From Glandiceps talaboti (taxonomy: Eukaryota; Hemichordata; Enteropneusta; Spengelidae): 64,000 nt of DNA. The stretch covers positions 270,001 to 334,000 of the forward strand of contig NC_135570.1 in NCBI RefSeq assembly GCF_964340395.1, written 5' to 3'. Both the position numbers and the translations under genes were made by a program. Below the pieces are notes generated by a model. The model did no database searches and was not told the origin of the DNA. It saw nothing but the letters and a program-made list of their open reading frames with translations. Below, one piece after another: positions 51,159 to 64,000 of this stretch (position 1 is the stretch's first letter; every line of letters begins with the position of its first letter).

Positions 51159-51616
51159 TTCACATGAATTAAATCGGATCTCCTACTTTTATGCACCTTT
51201 ATCATATAAGATGGAGTTTAATCAATACATGTGTCTTAAGAAATCCTGTAATTTTTTTTCCATCAAGAAAATACTTTGAGTCTGAAATTATTGATACATA
51301 TCTGTTTTGACACATTTATGAACTCGATACTGTAATATTTCAATATGATGTTACATTTTTATTTTTGTTGCTTCTTATATCAACAGTTTGCACGTACATT
51401 TTCCATTTTTATTTCATCAGATCACCCATTACAATTTGTTCGCCATAATAGATACCTTTTAAATCTTATCGATTTAATTGCACCATTTAGACTTCTAGAT
51501 CTAAACAGATACTCATATATTTTATGTTAACAAAACGCCAACTCTATGGAATGCTGTATTTTATTACGGCAAAACGTTTTCACATACGCAGAAAACAATG
51601 TTAATACATTTTGCGC

Positions 51617-51618
51617 GC

Positions 51619-51653
<35 letters not shown>

Positions 51654-51670
51654 TGTTTGTTTGTTTGTCC

Positions 51671-51704
<34 letters not shown>

Positions 51705-51770
51705 ATGTATGTCTCTGTGTGTGTCTGTCTGTCTGTCTGTCTGTGTGTCTGTCTGTCTGTGTGTGTGTGA
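51617..51770. repeat. (GT)n and (CTGT)n microsatellite
   Basis: GCGC start, then GT, then CTGT units with interruptions. Confidence 0.95.
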
Positions 51771-53678
51771 TAAAAGCAAGGAAATAAGAGTAAATTTGTA
51801 ATTTGAAGTTTCACGCTATTGTGCAATCATCAGCCATAAACCTTGCAATACACTAGCTACCGATAAAATCGACCCCTAATTACATGTAACAGGTAGGGTA
51901 TTTTTTTATACATAATACCACATTTTTAGCGAATATATCCTGATGAAAACAAGTATTTCCCAGTTGCAGCTGTTGAAACTGACATACGCTTCAATTCCCA
52001 TGGAACAGTTTTAATGAGTAATCGTTAGAACGGTATAGGACTTCTACCCCCTGATGAGAAAGTGATACCTTTAGAGGTTTGTCAAGAGGTTGAGGTCACG
52101 TTTATCCTCAGCATTGTAAAATCTTTGCTAATTCCCATGGAGAAGCAATATTAAAGCGTCAGTCACCGTTCAAATGTAGCACGAGTTTTTAATACCACTT
52201 CCACGATATATCCCCGACCAATAGACAGCAACGCTGAACATGCAGATTCATATCTCTGTGATTATCTAAAAACCTGTATGAGCTACCACGATATAGTCAT
52301 TTATACGGAACACTCTAAATTATCAAATATGCATTTTATAAGTTAGTATAAAAATTTGGCGCCCGTCGTCGCTAGTAAAAGTCAAAATTGCTTCCTCCCA
52401 TTTTTTCATTCTGTATCCATGCCTTCAGCACCCATTAAAGTGTTTAAGATTAGACACTTCTCGAATTTTCAGGAAGTTGTGAGTTATGTCGTCCAACTCG
52501 TAATTTATCATCTTCTATTGCCTCAATTTAAAGCTGATAAAGAACTTTCTCAAATTTCACCTTATTTCCCAACGGCACAATGTATATCTTCTTACTCTCT
52601 AGTATACATTGCTATAACTTTGAATAAGTGAAAAATACACTGACCTTTGATATAGGATTGTTCAAAAAACATAGTTACATCATTGTAATTCAAATTAGGG
52701 CCTTAAGAGACTCAACTAAAACATGTTGCATACAGTTTATGATAAGATATTGAAAGCACTCTAGATGTAATGATGCAAGTGAACAAAAACACCAACCTCT
52801 ATATATCAAGATATAATATGATAATAATGATTTTTGAGTACGGCCCAAGTGAATTGTCAAGCAATATAACAAGTCTTGTGTTCACAAGATAACCATGCTC
52901 ACTATTCCCTTGAGCAATTAATATGGGTTTATAACGCATATGTTGTTCACTAACAAATTTTAATTTTTGATTTACTCTCGAGGGGAAAATATGAAAGATT
53001 ACAATTTGTGAGTGTTACAGGGCGGCTTGGTTCGAAACATTTGCAGAATACTTTAAGGGAGACGTGGATTTAAGAAAGATAAACTTGTGTGTTGAGTAAT
53101 TCGACACATTTCATGGTCTTTGCATCTGATAGGAAAGTTGGGGATATAGAAAATACATTCGCTCTTAGACAGGGACTTTAGTTATTGAATATTGTAACCA
53201 TGATACTTCCCATGCCAAGTTAATGTTTATTGCAGTAACCTGGCACCCTTCGTCCTTTGGACTAGCATGGGCGAAGAATTTCTAAATAATATAGATATAA
53301 TGGTGGGTTTTTTTTAAAAATATGACTTTAAGAGATTGAACCTTAGGAAGAAAATTAAACTGACGAGTCTTAGGCTTTTGACCTGGTTAATAGTCTTCGA
53401 ATTCAATAGTAAATATCGAGTCTCTGGCATCCATTAGAACCAGAAGGCAGCTGTGTTTTACAACTATTAATATCATATTTGTATGAACAAAATGTTTAAC
53501 AGATTAAAGTTGAAGCACAGAGCATATCTGAGAAGTTAAATAGCCAACTAACATCCGATAGCTATGGTAACAAGATTGCAACGACGTGAATGCATATAAG
53601 TTAGAAGAAAATGGATTTTATCCCATAGATCTGTCTGTCATTGAGACTAACAGAAAACGTTTCAGGGAAATAAACAGC
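51771..53678. other. Intergenic sequence, no gene seen
   Basis: A 91-codon plus-strand frame at 52356-52631 lacks an ATG start and any family motif; not called. Confidence 0.4.
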
Positions 53679-53681
53679 TAA

Positions 53682-54699
53682 GGTTGGGGTCATAATTTAC
53701 GACGGGGGGTGAAAACATTGCGCGTTCAAAGGGGGCTGCGAAAATTCCGAGGTCCAGAAATATTTTGCTCATGATTTTAACCAAATTAAACCCCGGGAGC
53801 GGTCGTTTACCAAGTAAATTAAAATATTCCGCAATATTTTCTAAAACCTCGATTCAGTAAAGAGTTGTTGACAGCCATGCGAATGTATTTGTGTATGCCT
53901 TCCTCTGTCTGTCTGTATCTCTATTTCTAGTCTGTCTGTTTGTCTCTGTCTGTGTGTGCCGCTCCATCTCTCTGGAGATTTTTTTTAACATTAAAACCTC
54001 TGGAGCGGTCGTTTACCTTGTACCTTGCAAAACTATATACTTCATTTACCTACCATACATTTAATTACGAGGCAGTCAATAGCCAAGTGAATGTGCGTGT
54101 CTGCCAAAATATAAGTTAAAGTGTAGGTAATATAGCCAGCCATACAGTTGCATAATAATATATTGACTCGAGTAAAATTGAGGTATTGAAGACAATTTTC
54201 ATGAAGTATATGGCTTTCGATAATGTGTACGGTTTGAAATTTATGCTATTAAATTGCCTCTTACATGTCCTTATTTTTTAAAGTGCTTGCTGTGGGAGGA
54301 GGACATCCCTTCCCACTAGCTATCATGGGGGCTGCTGTTTCTACCCAGAATCAAGATTGAAAGAGAAAACCCTGCTAGCTAAGTATCTCAGAGTATAGGT
54401 TCCAACCCAATAACATACCTTTATCGTAAAGCCCACATTATTTGTAAAGAAATCTCTCATTGTTATGTATGGACGCTGAAGTTGATTTCCACCTCTTATG
54501 TGAAGCGAGGGGTGGGGGGGGGGTTATTGTATAATTACACATTAAAATACGTGGCCGGAAGGGGGCTACGGAAATTCTTGGTTTCATTTCGAGAGGGGAC
54601 ATGACATTTTTTGAAAGCACGAAGGGGTGAGGGGCTACGAAAACAATTTTCTCCAAAGTAATTTCCCCCAGGCCCCTGCTATAACTTCTGATCCAAGCC
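53682..54699. mobile_element. MITE-like element copy B
   Basis: Ends GGTTGGGGTCATAATTTACG and CTTCTGATCCAAGCC are diverged versions of the copy A ends; TAA stands at the left (53679-53681) and TTA at the right. The interior shares CAGCCATGCGAATGTATTTG, TATTGAAGACAATTTTCATG and other blocks with 28860-30221, in the same order and orientation. Confidence 0.75.
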
Positions 54700-55044
54700 T
54701 TACCAGGCAATGTTGCCCGTGAGTATTAATTAGTATGCGAGCCGGTTTCTCCCACATTAAGCGGTACGGTACGTGATAATGAATATAACACATGCTAATA
54801 ACAAGGATACAATACAAATAACACCAAACGCTCATTTTTTCATCAATTTTGTCAATTAATAAACCCTGGAAGACATGAAGAACGCCGCTTGCGTCATCAC
54901 TGCATACACACCTGGTATAAATAGCTCGATGACAGCACAAGTAACACATACAAATACAATCTATCAATCGTGAAAGAGAGAGAGAGCAAACGTGTTGGAG
55001 ACTAAAATGTCAGCTTGTCATCACCTACATAATCAGCCTACATG

Positions 55045-55126
<82 letters not shown>
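55045..55126. repeat. (GACA)n microsatellite, ~20 units
   Basis: Pure ACAG repeats. Confidence 0.97.
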
Positions 55127-55127
<1 letters not shown>

Positions 55128-55884
55128 CGGTGTGATATAACAACACAATTGTAAAACATTTATAATAAGCTAATTTTCATTAATTTTACTATTCATTATT
55201 ATTTGACTTTGTGGGCTTTAACTCGAAAACAGAGAATGTGACTTCTGCCAAACTCACCAGACGATAAAGTACACTTTATGTTGTACAGTAATTTATACAA
55301 GGATCTAAGGAAAACATTACTGGATAAAATAATAACTTTAATAAATTTAGTCATATGGACATATACGATATACTAAACCTTGAAATGTTAAAATTTCCCA
55401 TTGATACTGCAAACATTTTACATGAAGCATTTAACCGTAGGAAAACCTTATTTACAGTTAAGACGTGTGTGATATTTATTTATTTATGTATTTGATTTAA
55501 AGGTTTTGTGCCCTATAAGCCAGAGGGATGGATGTGGCTCTTTTATTTAGTAAATTTTAAAAACAATTATATACTAACCATTTCTTTCACAATACCGTTG
55601 CTTGATTATTTGATACACACTTCACATGTTATGTTTGAGATATAGATATATATATATATATCAACAACTTAATTTAACTAAGCTGTGGACGCAGCTAGCA
55701 TACCTAGGTCATATTTTTATTCAACAGAAAATGGATAATATGTTATAAGCAGTCCAACTGTTATATTATTGCACTGAATCGAATGTAGCAATAAAAACGC
55801 TGATTGTATTTATTTATGGGTAGTGTAACCACGTTAACAGCCTACTAAACGGAATTACTAACTTTTATCGAGATGTGTCATATG

Positions 55885-55995
<111 letters not shown>

Positions 55996-56494
55996 ACACA
56001 CATATATATAAAGTACACTTTATGTTTTACAGTAATTTATACAAGGATCTAAGGAAAACATTACTGGATAAAATAATAACTTCAGTGCGAAAATTTAGTC
56101 ATATGGACATATACGATATACTACACCTTGAAATGATAAAAATTCCCATTGATACAGCAAACATTTTACAGGAAGCATTTAACCGTAGGAAAACCTTATT
56201 TACAATTAAGACGTGTGTGATATTTATTTATTTATGTATTTGATTTAAAGTTTTTTTGTGCCCTATAAGCCAGAGGGATGGATGTGGCTCTTTTATTTAG
56301 TAAATTCTAAAAACAATTATATACTAACCATTTCTTTCACAATACCGTTGCTTGATTATTTGATACACACTTCACATGTTATGTTTAAGACATTACAATG
56401 CCATTGGTTTATATTCTTCATCATACCTAAACAAGTTATCTACATACAAAATTAATATCGATGTCGGCTAATATTTACCTGAATAAACACAACA

Positions 56495-56599
<105 letters not shown>

Positions 56600-56843
56600 C
56601 ATACATGTATATATATCAACAACTTAATTTAACTAAGCTGTGGACGCAGCTAGCAGACCTAGGTCATATTTTTATTCAACAGAAAATGGATAATATGTTA
56701 TAAGCAGCCCAACTGTTATATTATTGCACTGAATCGAATGTAGCAATAAAAACGCTGATTGTATTTATTTATGGGTAGTGTTAACATCCTACTAAACGGA
56801 AGGAATTCCTAACTTTTATCGAGCTGTGTCATATGCTATATAT

Positions 56844-58662
56844 TGTGACATATCCTCCGGGGTAATATACTGGCCAGTGACAGGCTTTGTAATAATCTCT
56901 ATATTATATTAAGATTTCATCACCTATCTGCAATCTCTTTAAGTTATGAACCCTGAATTTTCAATAATTAACAATATGATAGCGTCTACAAAATCATGAT
57001 TATAACTGATAACCTCACCTGACATTTACAAAGCTATACAATGAAACAAATGTCGATTCTGACATGTAAACTCAAGGGAGGCTGAAAGGGTCTCACGTGA
57101 CACCTACATGTATGTGACCGTTGAACACAAGCGCATACCTCGATGGCTTTTCGGTGAATACCATTTGTGTCATTAATGTTTCGTTCTCATGATCACTTTT
57201 TGTTGTTAGAACCATTACATGATGATCCTGCAATATAATAATTATGCTTCAAGTTTTTATAGTGAGTGTAAAACGAAAATAGACGTTGGTACTCGACAAC
57301 TCAATGTTATTGAAATCTGAATTTCCGGGTTTTTCCTGTCGATCGTGTTAACACAAAAGTATGTTATTATGTATGAAAAAATCGTGTTCCCATTAATTTC
57401 CGTTATGAATCTTAAGGTTTTCAGAAAAGCACCCTAAGCCCGGCGAAATAATGTGTATATAGTGTCGCTGCTTTCGTTGTATTTTGGTGTTTTCAAGATG
57501 GCGACGTGGTATATGTGATTGAGGATAGATGATTATATCTACCAATGGCTAGCTTAGTAGCAGATAACATTGGCCCTGTTTGTAACAGATTTTTCTGAAA
57601 TAGTAATACCCTTGTAAGGTCTTACAAAACAGGGTGAAGTCTTACAAAATTGGCAAAAAAAAAACCGGGCGAAAAACTGGGCAGAAATTTACGACCTCAG
57701 AGTGATGTATGCTTCACGAAATCGCCGAAAAATCAGTATTCCTGCTAATTCCTATCAATAATTCCAAAATTGATTCTTGTAGCTCGGAAGAAGAAATATC
57801 AGTAGAGATTTTCTTTTTTATTGTATCTAAAATGATGAATTCTTGTGAAAGTAACGGCGAGTTCAAAATACCCCAAAATACGGCTGACGAGCACTGAGCC
57901 AGCCACAATTGTAAACGTACCACACGATCACAGTGTACACAATGGAGGCGCACAGCGTAATGAGATTTCACAGTTGTTTTTTACCCATCATGCTCTGCAC
58001 CCCCCCCCCCCGGCCTCCTCTCTGTAAAATAGCAGATCTCAAATATTGCATTTGAATCATATATGATTAATGCCGCAAGGCCTAGCGAAACATCTGTGCC
58101 TCTTTGCACTTTTGCGGGGTTTTGATACTTTCGTGTTGTGATGAGCGATATCTTAAACTATTATGTTGTTCATATTTGTTCATGTGTGACTTTCATTTCT
58201 GTACTTGCCTTTATAACAAATACAAATGTCGAAAGCCTGGCTAAAATTACAAGTTTAAATTCAAAATTCAACAGTAGTTTTTATCTTGTGTCAAATGCTT
58301 CTAACCGCTAGGACAATTGTTAAACCATGCCACTCTTTTGAATGAGTAAACATTAAACATGTATGAAACACTGGCTGCTAGATAACTATAATTTATTGCA
58401 GTGGCAGTAGTAATACATCATAGCTACCCACTGCCCCAGTTCTTGTTTCTGACTTTATAACATTGGAGTCGAATTTCTGTTCAGCAAGATAGATTAGTAG
58501 TATACATCAATAATACACGTATGACAGCAAATGCCAAACGAATGCTTTAAGGAAAGTTTAAATGGTGTACATATGAATTCTGTATTGAATCGATCGCTGC
58601 TTTTCAGAGTTTTACAAACCAACAATCATATACATTCAGTGTAACAAATGAATGGTTGACTA
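56844..58662. other. Intergenic sequence, no confident gene
   Basis: Contains AAGATGGCGAC (57498-57508), a YY1-like motif, and overlapping unrecognised frames on both strands at 57709-57971, then a C run at 57999-58010. No exon structure could be supported. Confidence 0.4.
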
Positions 58663-59002
58663 GTGACCGCCAATGAATGGTCGACTAGTGGTCGCCAATG
58701 AATGGTCGACGAGTGGCCGCCAATGAATGGTCGACTAGTGGCCGCCAATGAATGGTCGACGAGTAGCCGCCAATGAATGGTCGACTAGTGGTCGCCAATG
58801 AATGGTCGACTAGTGGCCGCCAATGAATGGTCGACTAGTGGCCGCCAATAAATGGTCGACTAGTGGCCGCCAATGAATGGTCGACTCGTGGCCGCCAATG
58901 AATGGTCGACTAGTGGCCGCCAATGAATGGTCGACTCGTGGCCGCCAATGAATGGTCGACTCGTGGCCGCCAATGAATGGTCGACTAGTGGCCGCCAATG
59001 AA
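58663..59002. repeat. Minisatellite, 25-bp unit, about 14 copies
   Basis: Units of AATGAATGGTCGACTAGTGG plus CCGCC, GC-rich compared with its surroundings; variants ACTAGT/ACGAGT/ACTCGT and GGCC/GGTC. Confidence 0.97.
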
Positions 59003-59198
59003 AAATGTCATATTATTGCTATTCCTTAAATTTACAGTCAATACGAAGACTTACAAAAGAATACGAAATGGAACGAAGTTAAAAAAGAAATTGCAATAAT
59101 ATCCCATTTGTGTCACGAGAGGGCGATTTGTACATTCTCATTTTCACACTATAATCATTCAGGTATCTAAGGCTTTATCATAATGAAATTGATTATCG

Positions 59199-61846
59199 TT
59201 AGTCAGGACGCCAAGGTCCAAAAAGTGGCTTAAAACAGGAGTTACCTTACACGGTTTGACGTACAATTTTTGACACTATATTTGGTTAGAGTAATATCTG
59301 GGCCTTCAGAAAACTGATATTGCCCCTCTAGACTCTCTTGCGCAAACTCACAGGAGGCAGTTTCCATGGCAACTGTGACATAATTTTGAAGGATGCTAAA
59401 CGTTAAAAAACGTCATATATCAGGCTCCAGAAGTGCTATAATCATAATCAAAGTATGTGTATATATGTTTGGGGAGACGGGCAACTCCTTGATCATATGA
59501 CCTTTCCGATCAAAGGTCAACGTCATCTAAATGATGTACGTTAGCGCTCCATTTTATATGACAGCTTGAATAATTCTCAAGTAGTTTAATGATGTATATC
59601 TTGGTGTCTGAAAGAGCTATAGGTATGATGCAATTGTCATTACGTTGGTTTTGAGGGATGGGCTACACATTGGTTACGTGATATTTTACGTATAAGGTCA
59701 AAGTCAAACCCGAGGGCAGGCGTTTCATAGGAGGGGTAGTTCATACATTTCAAATTTCATTAAACGTCTCAGAAAATATAGACGCTGCTGTGCTTTCTTT
59801 ACGAGGTGTTCAGTATTTGTTTACTAAGACTGTCGATGTGAAAAATGAATAACCAGGAATTTGAAAATTTTGACAATTAACTTTATCTGTACCATGAATA
59901 TTCAAATTGTCAATAACATGTCGTCTTACCAATAATGAAATTGCTTTAATATAAAATAAAATCACTTGGTAAAGGGTTGGCATTCATTCCCACACAACAG
60001 TTCCCAACAAAAACTAAAGAAATGTAACTAATCAGAAAGATGAATGATTTCTTATGCATAATCCGTCTGAAATATCTGTAGTAAGAAATAAAATATGAAA
60101 ACAACGTCCTTTAATAGACTAAAATCGATGGACACCACATATACTATCTAGAAGCAACAGCAGGACAAGCATTATCAAAAATCCTTTAACAGTATCAATT
60201 TAAAGCCTCAAAATGCGATATGATCACCTTTTGACTGAAACCGTATGTATTCAGTGAGTTGCCAGTAGAGCTTTGAGACCTTGAGAAATACACCATTTTC
60301 GTTTTTTACTTAATTATGTATCTCGACTTTAGTCCTGGTTACAAACTTTTGTAAGTAAGTATCGGGAATGAAATATACACTGAGCTTGACTATACATCGA
60401 GCTTGAGTCAAATGTAGGATCCTGACTGCAATTTACATAACCAATCAAGTTATGTCAAATTAGTTAATCTCAAGTCTAAACAATCTGTACTAACCAATCC
60501 TATATTTTCCTAATTGACCAATCACATGAAGGTCAATATCAAATTGGAGCCAATATGTATGGAATGTAGGAAAATCTTCATTTCTGTGTGATCTGTAGTT
60601 TTTTGTTAGATGTCAATAAAGTAGGAGTAGCTATCTTTATAGTACTTGGTTGTACAGGCATCATTCCTTTTCAGAACCCCTTTCTAGACAATTCCCTTAC
60701 CCCATAGTAAGCTGACCCTGATATGCTTTTGCTACAAAATTTATGACAGACTATATAATTTGTTATCGATTTGCTATCTGATGTCTTCAGTAGTTTATAG
60801 CAAAAAACCTATGTGGGTGTTTCGATAAAAGTGAAAAATTGAGGTGATCTTGTAATTAGACTATGACCTTGACCTTGGATCGAACAGATCATGTGATAAG
60901 TGTGTTGCCCGTCCCCTAAAACCAGTATATAGACACTTGCATCATATCTGTAGCACTTTGGTACACTGCGATATTCAGTACCTTCATATTTTGGTGATCT
61001 TGATACCAGTTGTCTTAGTGACAGAAGTTTGTAATAAAAGCAGCTTAGTATATGCCTTTGTTGTATTATCCCGAAAGACTATATAATTTGCTATTTTCTG
61101 AGTGATTTTCATCTGTAAAGATCATGTCTGATGTTAGCTATAGAAAAGATTCCGACGGTATATTAATAATTACAAAAAAAGTAAGATGACCTTGACCTTG
61201 GATCGAAAGGATCATATAATCAGTGAATTGTTTTTCCCCAAAACCCTAAATACAAATACTTACATCATGTCAATAGCACTTTCAGGTTAGTATATTAATA
61301 CTTTGGTATAACTGGGGATATTGACAGCAGTTGTCTTGGTAACAGCTTTTTCCTACAAAACAACTTCATATATACTTTTTTTTTAACGTTTTTCTGAAAG
61401 ATTGTATGTTTGGCCATTTTCCGACCAACTTACAGCTTTACCAGTCACATCTGATGGAAGTATACAGAAACGTTTCAATGAATGTTTCGATAAAAGTGCA
61501 ACAAGTTAAGTTGACCTTGAATTTTGACTATGGCTCTGACCTTGAATCGAAAAGGTCATGTAATCGTTGAGTTCCCTGCCCCCTAAAATATATATAAACA
61601 TACTTTAATCATGATTATATCATTTCTGGGTCGCGAGATGTGACGTTTTTAATGCTTTAGCATCCTTCAAAATAATGTCAATGTTACCATGGAAACCGTC
61701 TCCTGTGAGTTTGCGCAAGAGAATCCAGAGGGACAACATCAGTTTTCTGAAGGCCCAGATATTATTCTAACCAAATATGATGTCAATTTTTGTACTTCAA
61801 GCCGGGCAATCTTTTTTCAAATTTTTTGGCCTTGGCGCCCTGACTA
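59199..61846. mobile_element. Fold-back element, 2.65 kb, ~330-bp inverted arms and subterminal repeats
   Basis: Outer ends TAGTCAGGACGCCAAGGTCC (59200) and GGCCTTGGCGCCCTGACTAC (about 61829-61847) are inverted copies, and similarity continues for about 330 bp inward. The right half has three ~325-350-bp units beginning GACCTTGACCTTGGATCGAA (about 60864, 61188 and 61538). No transposase frame; an open frame at 61689-62144 lies mostly in the right arm and is incidental. 60370-60600 is an inserted or shared repeat related to 9075-9660. Confidence 0.75.
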
Positions 61847-61849
61847 CGT

Positions 61850-64000
61850 ATGCGAAGCCGATAATTTCAAGTGCTTAATCCATGATTCTATAACTATTTT
61901 CCTAGATCAGTATCGATGTCAGCTGTTGTGTTACATTTTATGTTTGTTCTGTTGCAGATTGAAACATTACAGGCAAACAATGACGCTTTCAAAACGTATT
62001 TATGCAAACTTATCAACATTATATACACGGCAAACTAAGGGAGATGAATCACTACAAGATTGTACTAAAAGATATATCAATGCCATAGGTGAGAACTACA
62101 GGTACTGTTTATTACCTAGACCTGCAATCTGGTGTCCACCTTAATAATATTTTGTCAAATGTTAGTTGGTGTGTATAGCTATAGGTAATTTTACCTACCT
62201 TTGGTCTAAAAGATTAAATTTGACATCACCCCTGCGAGTCCAACACTACCTCAATGATAAAGGAAATCTCCTATTACAACTGACATGCCATCTTGATTAG
62301 ATGGTAATCAACCATTAATAATAGTATAACTGGTGTACAGTGTGTTAGTTATAGATTTTTACTGAGATCAAGAACTGTAAAAACAATTTCGGCTACATAG
62401 TCATATTGTTTTTCACAATGGTTTCTATGTACGAGCAAAAGTAGATGTTCTTGAGAGTGTCGTGAACGCCCTACAAAATCGTAGAGCTCCGCTGCAAACT
62501 CTATCAATTTGTAAGGCTTCTGCCCACCACATATGACACATATACCATACGACTGACTACTAATTGTGCCCAGGGCCCTGGAGAATGTTTACATCCCACC
62601 CATGCTGTATAATGTGTTAAACGTGTCTCTCGATATCTGAAATGATACTTATTTGAAAATAATTCCAATCATGACAGTGTATAAATATGGCAAGCAAACC
62701 AACTGTTACCATTTCAGTCATTTCGATACTTTGCATATCAGATATTACAACTCAATGAGCATCACTATACAAACGTCTTACAAGTAAAATGTCCATGGAT
62801 AAATCTGACGATGCCAATATTCCCTTACTATTTTACCTTACCTAGACCCCATCCATCTGACAGAAGGATACAGTGAACCCAACTATTGAACTCATCCACC
62901 CAACCCCATTCCATACTGTTACGTGCCAGTATATTGATACTTATTATGTCGGGGATTCGGCCAAAGACGGGGAGTGACGTCGCAACCTAGCTAGATCCTG
63001 TCTGGCTGTTCCCATTGTTCGTAGTTTAGGGTCTGTGCGCGTTTTGTAATAACAGCAACGGGTCACATCGTCCGATATAATTTTGCACCTGAATATAACA
63101 GTGGCCAGCTGGATGACAACACCAGGCATTGTAATTCGGCAGTGAATCTGAGACGTTAACTTCAAGTAAGTCAAAATGAAAAAGTGAGCTGTTGGTAATT
63201 GGCGATCTTTTGCGACGGACTGATAGAACATGGTGCAAGTGTGCTCGTTTCGAAGTTATGCTAAAATTTAAGAATGAAGATGTTGTCACGAAATGGGTCA
63301 ACGGAAAGTGTCAAATGGATAACTGAGTTCAAGATTTAGCAGTCTTATTTGTTTGGAACCAGCTGTCCTCTCAACTGCCTGTGTACAGCTTCATATAAAG
63401 CTATGTGCATGTGGAAACCACTTTACTGCTTACCGGAGTATTGCAAGTAATTCATTTTTGTTATTCTTTTACATTAGTTACATATCACTATTTTTCCGAT
63501 TTACTAAATTTGGTGAAAGTGTTAAGAAGTAGTTCTAGATCAACAACCCAGTCCAATATCCTTCGCTTTAATGGTATGAGACAAATTTATGATGTAATGA
63601 CCTAATCTCGAGCTATCGTATTTTTGTTTTCATTCACACTTATTGAGCTTGCAGAAAGGTTCTCATAAACTCCTACTCTTTCTTCCTCTAAAGTTCTCTC
63701 TCAAGTCGCCTATATGCAACGACGATAGCCCCTCTTCATGACTGTTACCAACTACTATATAATCCTAATTGGGTCACCTGTGGAAATCATTCAAGACATG
63801 CTGCTAATCTCTCACACGTGTACACATTCAAAGTATTGACATCAAACCTAATTGGTTTGTTCTTGTAACATCGATATCATATTGACAAAGAAAATAGGCA
63901 TGTCAAAAAGGTAGCATCTCACGTGACTGTAATTAAAATGTCACAAATTAAAATAAAGAGTGGGTTTTTAATCTAAAACTAAAATGCTATGATTCAAGAG
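61850..64000. other. Intergenic sequence, no gene seen
   Basis: Overlapping minus-strand frames at 62944-63301 (up to 95 codons) match nothing recognisable; a TGACGTC motif at 62974-62980 is isolated. No exon borders that could be chained. Confidence 0.4.

Noticed and set aside
61689-62144. 151-codon plus-strand open frame
   Set aside because: Its first third lies in the right arm of the fold-back element, and the sequence shows no family motif or exon borders.
62944-63301. Minus-strand frames with a nearby TGACGTC motif
   Set aside because: Two overlapping frames without domain similarity; the motif alone does not make a promoter.

Overview
This is animal nuclear DNA. Both clear genes are split by spliceosomal introns with GT-AG (once apparently GC-AG) borders, introns are hundreds to thousands of bases long, and the sequence is AT-rich and packed with microsatellites, minisatellites, a SINE, LINE 3' tails and short inverted-repeat transposons. 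The protein families and repeat style fit a marine invertebrate (non-vertebrate deuterostome or lophotrochozoan); I cannot place it more precisely from sequence alone.

Layout. 1-1669: 3' flank with a ~61-bp minisatellite. 1670-23962 (minus strand): a complete long-chain acyl-CoA synthetase gene of the ACSL1/5/6 type. I could chain 21 coding exons whose phases all agree into a 678-residue protein, with a probable 5'-UTR exon near 25025. 25.1-43.3 kb: no recognisable gene; a (TATTCG)n and a ~185-bp (TA)n tract, then several DNA-transposon-like elements with terminal inverted repeats (26428-28439, 28860-30221, 35282-35851) and tandem arrays. 43342-51002 (minus strand): a complete four-exon, 401-residue rhodopsin-family peptide GPCR, with a perfect cAMP-response element and an E-box about 140-160 bp upstream of its ATG. 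51.2-64 kb: no recognisable gene; a further copy of the 28.9-kb element family (53682-54699), a duplicated LINE-like fragment around (TA)n tracts (55264-56843), a 25-bp minisatellite (58663-59002) and a 2.65-kb fold-back element (59199-61846).

The two genes are in the same orientation but have unrelated roles: fatty-acid activation at a membrane, and neuropeptide signalling. The most unusual aspect is how tandem repeats interact with the ACSL splice sites. About 53 copies of a 33-bp unit copy the real 3' splice site of exon 2; a ~150-nt CT tract sits just upstream of the exon 13 acceptor; a ~90-nt (GT)n tract starts just inside the donor of intron 19; and the exon 11 donor is duplicated 84 bp downstream. 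Several other ACSL introns carry their own private minisatellite (units of 75, 55, 70, 37 and 17 bp). I found no evidence of a prokaryotic-type system, CRISPR array or operon.
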